NCBI GenBank assembly: GCA_044432725.1
Contig: JAWXUL010000055.1
Coordinates: 1-9,853, forward strand
Reading direction: 5' to 3'
Source: JAWXUK01 sp044432725
Lineage (GTDB): Bacteria > Bacillota > Clostridia > Oscillospirales > Oscillospiraceae
Length of the DNA stretch: 9,853 bases
In this document: one piece after another, positions 1 to 6,171 of the stretch
How positions within the stretch are numbered: the stretch's first letter is position 1
Layout of the letters: every line of letters begins with the position of its first letter
The notes under the pieces: generated by a model
What the model was told of the DNA's origin: nothing
Database searches by the model: none
The model's input: only the letters and a program-made list of their open reading frames with translations
Program-made: the position numbers and the translations under genes

Positions 1-2
1 GT

Positions 3-275
3 CCGTCCATCGCTCCCCCATGCCGTCACGAAAACGAGGGAAACCCAGAACCCACCTACCACGAGCAAGCCACAGAGGACGAGCCAGAGAGCGAAAAAAC
101 AGACCTCTCTACCCACCAGAGCCACGAGGACGGCAACCCCACCGAAAGCCAGACCACCGAAAACAAGCCACCCTCTTTCACTCACAAGATAGGAAAGACC
201 ACCTATCACGTCAATATGCACTTTTCAGAAACGGCAACAGAAAGCCTACTAGACAAGATAAAATGTATGCTTATA
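3..275 (+). pseudogene. C-terminal part of a TnpW-type transposon protein, open at the left edge
   Basis: The reading frame is already open at the window edge, so the true start lies outside. The first ~55 residues are a low-complexity linker rich in Glu, Thr, Pro and His. Then comes a block I recognise as the small TnpW protein of Tn4451/TnpX-type clostridial elements, with the motifs HKIGKTTYHV, HFSETATES and DKIKCML. Its role is not established; it normally sits beside the coupling-protein and recombinase genes. Similarity stops at about 275, where such proteins normally end, but here the frame runs on into a VirD4 fragment, so the natural C-terminus and stop are lost. The first ~200 bases are visibly more C-rich than the rest of the window, which fits imported DNA. 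Family assignment is from memory of the motif and is fairly secure. A second, intact relative is encoded at 2934-3095. Confidence 0.6.
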
Positions 276-902
276 ACGATTTCAATAACCTTTAGAGGGA
301 GTTTGAAAAAAGTTTCTTATTTTTTTGATTTTGTCCTTGACAAACGAGAGCCTAAAGGTAGCATCCTAGTTGAGTGTGGCAAGCTACTAGAACAAGGAAA
401 ACCACGGCTAAATAGCAAGGGGAAAGAGATTTTAGACAAGAACGGCAAGGTGATTTACGATAAGTACAAGATTAAAGTGCTAAATACCATCAACTTTTCT
501 AAATCTATGCACTACAATCCCTTTGCTTATATCCGTTCTGAAAAGGATATTTTGAAGCTAGTGACAACCCTGATTTCTAACACTTCTGGGGAGGAAAAAG
601 GTGGAGATGAGTTTTGGACAAAATCCGAAACACTTCTTTACACGGCACTTATCGGCTATTTGTGGTATGAAGCACCAGAAGAAGAACAGAATTTCGCTAC
701 TTTGGTTGAGTTTATTAACTCTATGGAAGCAAGGGAAGATGATGAAACATTTCAAAATCCTGTGGATATTCTCTTTGAAAGATTGGAAGATAAAGACCCT
801 GACCACTTTGCCGTCAGGCAATATAAGAAATATAAATTGGCAGCAGGAGTTGTAGAATGTAAGAGTAATCTTTATCACCCACAAGGATACAAGATAGCAT
901 AA
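276..902 (+). pseudogene. Internal fragment of a VirD4/TraG-type conjugative coupling protein
   Basis: The frame continues from the TnpW remnant to a TAA at 900-902. From about 348 to 848 it matches the VirD4-like type IV secretion coupling protein of clostridial ICEs. Visible blocks are PKGSILVECGKLL, VLNTINFSKSMHYNPFAYIR, EKDILKLVTTLI, EAPEEEQNF and HFAVRQYKKYKLAAG. Such proteins are membrane ATPases that pass relaxase-bound DNA to the secretion channel. Here the N-terminal membrane part and the Walker A segment upstream of PKG are missing. The C-terminal ATPase part that should follow KLAAG is also missing and is replaced by about 17 unrelated residues. Only ~167 residues of a protein usually near 600 remain, so it cannot work. 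Residues at 276-347 match neither parent and mark the junction. The best in-frame ATG is at 216, inside the TnpW part. An automated caller may report 216-902 as one gene. Confidence 0.75.
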
Positions 903-930
903 GCCACCAGAAAACGAAACTATGTGGCAG

Positions 931-939
931 AAAGGAGAT
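931..939 (+). promoter_or_regulatory. Ribosome binding site of the truncated recombinase
   Basis: AAAGGAGAT lies about 6 bases before the ATG at 946. It decides the start in favour of 946 over the in-frame ATG at 922, which has no such site. Confidence 0.6.
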
Positions 940-945
940 GAAAAG

Positions 946-1137
946 ATGAAGATTACAGCAAAAACCACGGCTTTGTACAGTAGGTTGTCACGAGATGATG
1001 AATTGCAAGGAGAGAGTAATTCTATCACCAACCAGAAAAAACTTCTTGACGATTATGCAAAGAAGAACGGCTACAATAATACAAAGCATTTCAGCGATGA
1101 CGGCTGGTCTGGGACAAATTTAGCTGAGGTTAGATAA
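946..1137 (+). pseudogene. N-terminal fragment of a TnpX-type large serine recombinase
   Basis: The first ~58 codons encode the start of a resolvase catalytic domain: TALYSRLSRDDE carries the expected nucleophilic serine in RLS, followed by GESNSITNQK and DDGWSGTN. Full proteins of this family are about 550 residues and move clostridial conjugative elements by cutting at a dinucleotide core. Similarity ends after GTN at about 1120. Five foreign residues and a TAA (1135-1137) follow, so the gene has lost roughly 90% of its length. The piece beyond the break is not in this window. It differs in sequence from the second recombinase on the - strand, so it comes from a different element rather than from a duplication. 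Expression would give an inactive fragment. Confidence 0.75.
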
Positions 1138-1162
1138 CGATACTTTTTTCAGCACCGTTATC
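1133..1162. repeat. 7-bp inverted repeat at the breakpoint
   Basis: GATAACG at 1133-1139 is repeated inverted as CGTTATC at 1156-1162, with a 16-base spacer that includes T6. It sits just past the truncation of the + strand recombinase and 15 bases beyond the stop of the - strand recombinase. It could be an end site of the inner element or a weak terminator. No T-run follows on either strand, so the terminator reading is poor. Confidence 0.3.
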
Positions 1163-1177
1163 GTCCCTCCATCACCC

Positions 1178-2841
1178 TCACTTATTCGTTTCAAACTGCC
1201 ATACTGGTAACATAGCACCAATTTGTCGAAAATAGGAAACAGACGCCACAGGAAGTTCTCCAGAATCCACTTTCCCCACAAAGGAATAGAAAATTTCAAT
1301 CTTGCGAGTGTTGGTTGCCTTGTCCAATTCATAAATCAGGATTTTGTCGATAAATTCGTGGACGTTTTCGTAAGTAAGTTCAGAAAGTTCCGCGTACTTC
1401 TGTACCATTGCCACGAACTTCTTCACATCGTCAGCTTGACTTTTCGCAGTGGCAAGTTCCTGTTCCAACTTCACAACTTTACTACTCAAAGTAACCTTTT
1501 CTTCGTCATAGTTTTCCGTTAAGAAAGCAAATTGTTCGTTCGTGATTTTACCAAGTGCGTTGTCCTCGTAAACCTTGCGAAAGAGCAAGTTCAAATCATC
1601 TAATCGCTTTTTCGACTTATCCAACTCTTTTTTTCTGGACTTTCAGCACCTTATCAGCCGATTTCCCCATCACTTCACTGGCTGTTTTCACAAATTCATC
1701 TTCGTGACACTTTACATAATTCAACACTCGTTGCAAATCTAACAGAACCAACTCTTTCAGCACAGTTTTCCGAATATAGTGAGTAGTACAAACTGTATCA
1801 TTTCTGGCACGATTACGATAATTTCCACAAGTATATGCGTGTTTTCGCTCTGGTGTGCCTGCACCCTTGTTAAAATACAGCTTATAACCACAGTCACCAC
1901 AGAAAAGCAGACCAGAAAACAGGTCAATTTCATTGTCTTTGGTGGGTCTGGTGCGTGTTGCGATGCGTTTTTGTGCCAACTCAAAAGTTTCTTCGTCAAT
2001 CAGTGGTTCGTGGGTGTTAGGGAAGAAATTGCGTTCTTCTTCTGGGATTTTGATGGTTTTTTTGGACTTGAAAGACACTTTTCTAGTTTTTCCAGTGATA
2101 GTATGGCCAAGATACTCTTTTCTGCTAAGAATATCATACAAAGTTTTATCGGGCCAATTATACCACATATTCTGTTGAGGGCGTGGATGGCGAGTTGTTC
2201 CTGTGCGACGATATTGAAGTTCCCCAATGGTAAGGACTTCGTTTTCTACTAACCAGTCTTGAATTTCACACATTCTGCTCCCTGCAATGTACATAGAGAA
2301 GATTTTTTTGACGATATGAGCCGTTTCTGGGTCAGGAAACATGTGATTTCTGTCTTGAGGGGCGGAAATATATCCATAAGGATATTGTCCGTTGACACGT
2401 TCCCCACGTTCAGCTTTTGCCTTTTTCACAGCTCGGATTTTTTTGCTAGTTTCCTGTGCATAAAATTCATTAAAGAAGTTCCGAAGTGGTGTCATTTCAT
2501 TGTCACCTTTCAGGGAATCCACTCCATCACTGATGGCAATATACCGAACATTATGCTCTGGAAAGAAGATGTCAGTAAGTTGTCCAACTTTAAGTAATTT
2601 CTTCCAAGCGTACTCAAATCTTTCGTAATTACAGTCGATACATTCCCAAACTCAACTTCTCGAAGAAGTTCTTGCAGTCCCTCACGTTCAAAAGTGACAC
2701 CACTGATACCATCATCCACGAAGAATTTAGTATTGAACAACAAGTTATCTTCTGATTTTGGATACTTCCAGATTCTCCCTCTTGCAAGTCCTCTTGACTG
2801 AGCCTGCAATAAAGTGCTGTTATTTTGTTTGTCTGTTGCAT
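1178..2841 (-). pseudogene. Large serine recombinase (TnpX/TndX type), broken by three lesions
   Basis: Reading leftward from the ATG at 2839-2841, preceded by AAAGGAG, three frames together give a recombinase of normal length (1664 nt, about 555 codons). The order is a resolvase catalytic domain (TALYCRLSQED, serine in RLS; FFVDDGISG; STVITKDLS), a recombinase domain (PLRNFFNEFYAQETSKKI, GYILGHTITGK-like region), a zinc ribbon (CGDCG, later TCGNYRNR and a further Cys) and a C-terminal coiled region ending in KIEIFYSFVGKV. Such enzymes excise and insert clostridial mobile elements. Lesions: a deletion of about 20-25 nt after QNQK (2735-2748) that shifts the frame; a 1-nt loss near 2589-2592 after GRNYLK; and a 1-nt gain in a run of seven A (T7 on + at 1628-1634). 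The longest intact piece is 1617-2522, and the C-terminal piece is 1178-1624. Two of the lesions are in homopolymers and could be sequencing errors; the deletion is unlikely to be. Confidence 0.85.
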
Positions 2842-2868
2842 TTTTTACTCCTTTCTGACAGCAGACAA

Positions 2869-2901
2869 GCAAGGTAATGTACTCCCTATATTATACCTTG
2901 C
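2869..2901. repeat. 8-bp inverted repeat over the recombinase promoter start
   Basis: GCAAGGTA at 2869-2876 and TACCTTGC at 2894-2901 are perfect inverted arms separated by 17 bases. The right arm overlaps the end of the -10 box of the recombinase promoter, and the predicted transcription start lies between the arms. This is the position of an operator. It could also be a recombinase binding site or a leader hairpin. Confidence 0.45.
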
Positions 2902-2918
2902 CATGCCTACTTTGTCAA
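2890..2918 (-). promoter_or_regulatory. Perfect-consensus promoter of the serine recombinase
   Basis: On the - strand, TTGACA (2913-2918) and TATAAT (2890-2895) are both exact sigma-A consensus boxes with a 17-bp spacer. It lies between the TnpW-like gene and the recombinase, so the recombinase has its own strong promoter and a leader of about 40 bases. Confidence 0.85.
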
Positions 2919-2933
2919 AGTTTATTTTTCATT

Positions 2934-3095
2934 TCAAGCGACATTTTCAGCGAAATTGACCACATCTTTTTGTATGAATTTACGAATTTTCTTATCCAAA
3001 GAATCTGTGGCTGTTTCGCTTGAGTGAGAACACACAGTGTAAGTAACCTTGCCTATCTTGTGAATTGCTGTTGATTCTGCAAAATACTTCCCCAT
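2934..3095 (-). CDS. Small TnpW-like transposon protein, 53 residues, intact
   Basis: The ATG at 3093-3095 is preceded by a strong GAAGGAGGGT ribosome site, and the frame ends at a TGA (2934-2936). The protein carries HKIGKVTYTV, SETATDSLDKKI and a basic C-terminus. It aligns with the TnpW remnant at the left end of the window (HKIGK-TY-V, SETAT-SL, DKI), so it is a diverged second copy of the same small family. These proteins accompany TnpX-type recombinases; their function is not known to me. It lies upstream of the recombinase on the same strand, 92 bases away, with its own promoter at 3201-3229. The size and mix of basic and acidic residues would suit a small accessory protein, but that is inference. 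Its shortness means it is easily missed by gene callers. Confidence 0.8.
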   Translation of the reverse strand: MGKYFAESTAIHKIGKVTYTVCSHSSETATDSLDKKIRKFIQKDVVNFAENVA

Positions 3096-3200
3096 AAGCT
3101 ACCCTCCTTCCATAAAATATTCAGTACGAAGTCTCTTTCTCTCCCTTTGTAGTGCCATCTATTCACGTTGCGACACACGGTACATCTCTGACTGTTATCT

Positions 3201-3229
3201 ATTGTAACACATACAAAAGTGTAAGTCAA
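3201..3229 (-). promoter_or_regulatory. Promoter of the TnpW-like gene
   Basis: On the - strand, TTGACT (3224-3229) and TACAAT (3201-3206) are spaced by exactly 17 bp. It gives a leader of roughly 100 bases before the ATG at 3095. Its -35 box faces the -35 box of the repressor promoter 11 bases away. Confidence 0.7.
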
Positions 3230-3245
3230 GAACTTTTTTCTTGAC
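3225..3245. promoter_or_regulatory. Inverted repeat joining two divergent -35 boxes, candidate operator
   Basis: GTCAAGAA (3225-3232) and TTCTTGAC (3238-3245) form perfect 8-bp arms around five bases. Each arm contains most of the -35 box of one divergent promoter. A dimeric XRE repressor, encoded next door, could block both promoters from this one site. The symmetry is seen; the repressor's binding is inferred. Confidence 0.55.
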
Positions 3246-3269
3246 GGAACGAAAAATTTATGGTACACT
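3241..3269 (+). promoter_or_regulatory. Promoter of the XRE-family regulator
   Basis: TTGACG (3241-3246) and TACACT (3264-3269) are spaced by 17 bp. The start codon at 3294 follows after about 24 bases, with a modest AGGGTGGTG ribosome site at 3278-3286. Confidence 0.7.
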
Positions 3270-3293
3270 ATAAAAAAAGGGTGGTGTAGCTGT

Positions 3294-3821
3294 ATGACTG
3301 TGGGAGAAAAAATCAAATTTTATCGAAAGACCCAGAAACTGTCACAAAAGGAATTAGGAGAATTATCTGGGGTAAGCACGGTATCAATCCAAAAATACGA
3401 GAGTGGCGAACGCAATCCAAAGCCAGAACAACTAAAAAAGCTGGCAAAGGTTTTAGAAGTGGCAGATAATATCTTCTTAGACATTTCTCCAAGTGACGTT
3501 GATGTTAGCACTGTAGGAGATGTGATGTCGCTTCTTTATTTGCTAAAAGATAAGTTGGGGTGGAGTTTAGAGTACGGAGTGACTGAAAATAATTCCATCA
3601 ATCCTGATACAATATGTATTCATTTTAGCCACGATAGGATCAATGAGTGTTTGTCGAAAATTGCCTTGGAAGATTTTATGGTGGCAAAAAGATTGGAATC
3701 TTTTAAGCAATTAGGGGAGCAAGTAAGCCAAGAATTTTTGGAAGAGCAGGCAATGATTGACAGCTTATTGACCGATGTTACCAGAGAAGAATTTTCTAAA
3801 AGTGATGAGCCTTTGGAATAA
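3294..3821 (+). CDS. XRE-family helix-turn-helix transcriptional regulator
   Basis: The 175-residue protein begins with a Cro/CI-type DNA-binding domain at residues 3-58. The helix-turn-helix lies in LSQKELGELSGVSTVSIQKY, followed by the usual ESGERNPKPEQLKKLAKVL. The remaining ~115 residues match no domain I recognise and end in an acidic, helical tail (from about residue 130) that could serve dimerisation. It is transcribed divergently from the TnpW-like gene, and the shared operator-like repeat at 3225-3245 suggests it represses the recombinase module and itself, as element-borne repressors often do. The gene is intact, unlike the recombinase it probably controlled, and ends just before a strong terminator. 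The target is inferred from position only. Confidence 0.85.
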   Translation: MTVGEKIKFYRKTQKLSQKELGELSGVSTVSIQKYESGERNPKPEQLKKLAKVLEVADNIFLDISPSDVDVSTVGDVMSLLYLLKDKLGWSLEYGVTENNSINPDTICIHFSHDRINECLSKIALEDFMVAKRLESFKQLGEQVSQEFLEEQAMIDSLLTDVTREEFSKSDEPLE

Positions 3822-3888
3822 ATATCCTAAAAAGTTCTCAAAGAAACTTTCTGATTTTAGATAATACTTTTGTATTTGAGAAAAAAAT

Positions 3889-3936
3889 AAACCTCGCTGA
3901 CTGGCTAAAAATTAGGGAGCCATCAGCGAGGTTTTT
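3889..3936 (+). terminator. Strong rho-independent terminator after the regulator
   Basis: AAACCTCGCTGA (3889-3900) pairs with TCAGCGAGGTTT (3923-3934). After one bulged C, TGGCT (3902-3906) pairs with AGCCA (3918-3922), closing an 11-base loop. A T-run follows at 3932-3936. An A-rich tract on the other side could let it act weakly on the - strand too. Confidence 0.85.
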
Positions 3937-3999
3937 CTATGCAGTTTTTTAGATAATGATTGCCGACTGTTAGCACTGACCTTCTCTTTTTTCTGTGAA

Positions 4000-4221
4000 A
4001 TGATGTTAGGGCTGGACGATTTATTTTATCCAAAACCAGAGGAATGTGCGAGGGTGGACTTGGGGACGTATCTTCAAAATTACCATAACCACAGCTTCTC
4101 AGGGCAAAAACAGAGGGTAGGTGGTGAGATATACAGGCTTGGGAAGGTCGCAGAGGGGACGTGGTTTTGTGAGCGAGAATACTTTGGAACGTGGTGGGAA
4201 CGGAACTGGTTGGAATGGTAA
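4000..4221 (+). CDS. Doubtful 73-residue reading frame, no recognised family
   Basis: An open frame runs from the preceding terminator through two ATGs at 4000 and 4003 to a TAA at 4219-4221. The predicted protein starts MMLGLDDLFYPKPEE and ends in a Trp-rich stretch, EYFGTWWERNWLEW. I recognise no domain, and there is no convincing ribosome site before either ATG. The second half is a G-rich sequence made of near-repeats (GGAACGTGG, GGAACTGG, GGAATGG), which argues that it is not under ordinary coding selection. A related G-rich stretch recurs at 4498-4520 on the far side of the hairpin array and would encode FGTW again in its own frame. It may be a gene remnant split by the array, or noncoding. 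Confidence 0.25.
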   Translation: MMLGLDDLFYPKPEECARVDLGTYLQNYHNHSFSGQKQRVGGEIYRLGKVAEGTWFCEREYFGTWWERNWLEW

Positions 4222-4509
4222 GGCTAGGTTTGACAAGCAGGGCAAAGTGAGTTCACTTTTGCATTACTTGCCAATCCAGTTTTGATGAAACTAGAATCGG
4301 CAAGCAATGCAAACTGCACGCAGTTTTGCAAATTTACTTCGTAAATTCCTTGTACCCTCGCCGGCTACGCCATGGCTGGGGCAGACCCTTAGGGACACCC
4401 TAAAACCCTGAATTGCTACGCAATTCTTATCTGCGATTTTTGAAACTTTGTTCCAAAAATCTAGCAGAAAATCACTTCGCTTCGCTCAGTTAGGACGTTT
4501 GGAACGTGG
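4183..4509 (+). repeat. 12-bp direct repeat flanking the palindrome array
   Basis: TTTGGAACGTGG occurs at 4183-4194 and again at 4498-4509, one copy on each side of the palindrome array. Both copies are followed within a few bases by GGAAC and by TTGGAATG. This could be a duplicated target flanking an insertion, or just internal repetition of a G-rich sequence. Confidence 0.4.
4242..4470. repeat. Array of short palindromes (multi-hairpin region)
   Basis: This gene-free stretch is built of words followed by their reverse complements. Examples: GCAAAGTGA/TCACTTTTGC (4242-4262); a long stem from TTGCATT (4259-4265) and CTTGCC to GGCAAG and AATGCAA (4306-4312), with AGTTT/AAACT inside; GCAAACTGC/GCAGTTTTGC (4309-4329); AATTTAC-ttc-GTAAATT (4331-4347); an imperfect GC-rich stem at about 4354-4380; TTAGGG-aca-CCCTAA (4389-4403); GAATTGC-tac-GCAATTC (4410-4426); and GATTTTTG/CAAAAATC (4435-4461). 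Loops are often 2-3 bases. GCAGA (4381-4385) and TCTGC (4430-4434) could enclose two of the hairpins. There is no T-run, and no open frame crosses it. It may be a folded RNA, a single-stranded DNA structure of a mobile element, or a dispersed host repeat. Its function is unknown. Confidence 0.75.
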
Positions 4510-4584
4510 GAACTTTGGAATGAAAATCCCTCTGGTTTTTGGAAGAAGCTGGTGGGATTCCCCACTGGAATGTTAGAAAAATAA

Positions 4585-4613
4585 TTGATATTCTCCCATA
4601 TCTATAGTAGAAT
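4585..4613 (+). promoter_or_regulatory. Possible promoter before a small hypothetical frame
   Basis: TTGATA (4585-4590) and TAGAAT (4608-4613) each match five of six consensus bases, with a 17-bp spacer. It points at the weak reading frame that follows. Confidence 0.4.
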
Positions 4614-4632
4614 AAAGGTGAAAAATTTTACG

Positions 4633-4887
4633 ATGAAGAAGGCGAGGTGGAATTTTTTAGCGAGGAAAATCAAGAAGCAATCCCATATAAGAGTACAAGA
4701 ATTTTATGGAATTGTATTAAGGAGCATGGATTATATAACCAAAGATGTAGCTAGCACTCAGATAGCCAGTGCGAAGAAATCTGGTTATGAAATCCCCACC
4801 ATACCCAAGGGTAAACGATTAAAGCCACCTAAGAAGCCATTTCCAAATGAAGAAGTGAATGACACGCAGGTGCCAGAGAAAACTTAA
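4633..4887 (+). CDS. Small hypothetical frame, possibly a frameshifted gene
   Basis: The frame from the ATG at 4633 (extendable in frame to 4585) to a TAA at 4885-4887 would give a very basic protein of about 84 residues, with a Lys/Pro-rich C-terminus (IPKGKRLKPPKKPF). I recognise no family. In a neighbouring frame, 4614-4758 gives an acidic segment with FYDEEGEVEFFSEENQE and STRILWNCIKEHGLYN, which looks more protein-like than the overlapping basic N-terminus. One reading is a single gene that began in that frame and changed frame near 4735-4750, making this a pseudogene. The ribosome site is weak (AAAGGTG, about 14 bases before the ATG). It lies between the palindrome array and a bidirectional terminator. 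Confidence that it is translated as given is low. Confidence 0.3.
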   Translation: MKKARWNFLARKIKKQSHIRVQEFYGIVLRSMDYITKDVASTQIASAKKSGYEIPTIPKGKRLKPPKKPFPNEEVNDTQVPEKT

Positions 4888-4916
4888 TGAGCATGATTTA
4901 GTGAATGTACTATCAA

Positions 4917-4949
4917 AAACTCCTCCATCATGTTCCGATGGAGGAGTTT
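4917..4949. terminator. Bidirectional terminator between converging genes
   Basis: AAACTCCTCCATC (4917-4929) pairs perfectly over 13 bp with GATGGAGGAGTTT (4937-4949) around seven bases. T-rich tails follow on both strands (TTTGTTT on +, TTTTTGATA on -). The stop codon of the SLH reading frame (4928-4930) lies inside it, so it ends the - strand surface-protein transcript and the weak + strand frame. Confidence 0.9.
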
Positions 4950-5546
4950 GTTTCGATATTTATGATATAATTCATCAAAATTGCGGCAACTTCTGCTCTA
5001 TTGCACTGGTCTTTTGGATTGTGTTTACCTAAATTATCACCTTTGAGCAATCCTTGGTTCACTGCCCATGCCATAGATTGTGTTGCCCATAAACTGATGG
5101 CTTCTCCGTCTACAAAACCACTAAAATCTTGCTCTTTCGTTTCTGGAGAACCTTCTAAAAGGTATAGACTTTGAATGAGTTCTTCTCGTGTCAATTCCAC
5201 ATTAGGCTTCTCGCCTTCGGTTATTCCTTGAGCCATTGCCCATGCTTGTGCATTGCTGTACCAAGTTTCCCCAGATTGCTCGATGATTTCGCCCATATAA
5301 TTTGCTAAAACAACCCAAATCATAGCGTGTGTCATTGTTTCTGTGGGTGCGAATTCCTTTTCATTCACACCTGAAAATAAATTTCTCTCTACAACAAAAG
5401 AAACTGCATTGTAAAACCAAGAATCAATATTAACATCACTAAAAGTCACCACATCATTTTCATTTTCTAGTGGTATGTCTGATTTTTCCAAAGAATTTGC
5501 AGTATAGACACGATGTATGGTAAATTCATCTACAATATCATCAACG
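4928..5546 (-). pseudogene. Three S-layer homology repeats, C-terminal part of a broken surface phosphatase
   Basis: The frame is open from about 5546 and its first ATG is at 5491, with no ribosome site of note. The 187 residues from that ATG hold three SLH repeats: about 17-65 (TFSDVNIDSWFYNAVSFV), 75-112 (WYSNAQAWAMAQGITEG) and 124-176 (GFVDGEAISLWATQSMAWAV through RAEVAAILMNYI). SLH repeats anchor exported proteins to cell-wall polysaccharide. Residues read upstream of the ATG (VDDIVDEFTIHRVYTANS) continue the protein encoded to the right, so a single-base loss near 5545 split one gene into two frames. Without a signal peptide this piece alone would not be exported. Repeats 1 and 2 are somewhat degenerate. 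Domain recognition is secure. The frameshift is read directly from the sequence, but a sequencing error cannot be excluded. Confidence 0.8.
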
Positions 5547-6171
5547 GAATGACTACTTCCTGTTCATAGGTAGTCACAGTCAAGGAGGAATCTGACACTG
5601 TTATTTTGCTCATATTTGGAACAGATTCTTGATTTTGCACGGCTATATAGTTATAATTTTCAGCCTCAACACTGTTATATTTGCTTCCTGAAGCAGAATT
5701 TAAGGTGAGATACAAAACTTCTCCTTCTTTTGGGTCAGTGACAGAGGAAAGTGGTGTGAATCCAGCAGAAATATGAGAATGTGTGGTTGGCACAGTACCT
5801 TGCATCATCACAGAACGAGTATAAACGTGGTCATGTCCCATAAGCACCACATCAATATTCAACTCACTCAAAGAATTAGCCAGTCCTTCACGCAGTTCCA
5901 AAATAGAAGAGGAAGAAGCGTGTTTTCCACAAGAAAAAATTGAGTGATGAAAGGTAACAATTTGCCAAACAGGTGTGCCGTGAAGTTTCAAAAATTCCTC
6001 CTGTGCTTCTTTCATAAAGGCAACGTGTGAAGCACAGTCACTATAGTTAGAGTTCAGGGATAAAAATAAAGTCCCTTCATATTCAAACCAGTAATTTCCT
6101 GACATATTCCCAGCATTTAGGTCACTAATTGTATTATTATCTACTGTGTCACTGACTGTAAAGTGAGAACT
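5530..6171 (-). pseudogene. C-terminal half of a calcineurin-like metallophosphatase
   Basis: The frame is open right after the TAA at 6172-6174 and stops at 5530-5532. The first ATG is at 6105. It carries the second half of a purple-acid-phosphatase-like metallophosphoesterase: GNYWFEYEGTLFLSLNSN, then VTFHHSIFSCGKHA with metal-binding histidine, then GHDHVYTRS, the family's GHxH motif, followed by a beta-rich tail ending TTYEQEVVI. The enzyme class hydrolyses phosphate esters at a two-metal centre outside the cell. The residues after the TAA (SSHF) continue directly from GNHE of the preceding piece, in the same frame, so the stop is a nonsense mutation inside one gene. The first metal motifs (DxH and GDxxD) are not found anywhere nearby, so the protein would be inactive even with read-through. 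Confidence 0.8.

Noticed and set aside
20..295. A 91-residue, Arg/His-rich + strand reading frame
   Set aside because: It overlaps the TnpW remnant in another frame, and its composition is that of an out-of-frame reading of C-rich DNA.
558..1031. A 157-residue - strand reading frame
   Set aside because: It lies opposite the VirD4 and recombinase fragments, whose families are recognised on the + strand. It has no recognisable domain.
3053..3316. An 87-residue - strand reading frame
   Set aside because: It covers both divergent promoters and the start of the TnpW-like gene in a different frame. The shorter gene has the ribosome site and the family motifs.
4242..4470. CRISPR array
   Set aside because: The palindromes differ from one another, and there are no repeated units separated by spacers of constant length.
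4222..4584. A group II intron or riboswitch
   Set aside because: No intron-encoded protein, domain V-like motif or known ligand-binding consensus could be recognised, and no clear downstream gene is in place for a riboswitch.
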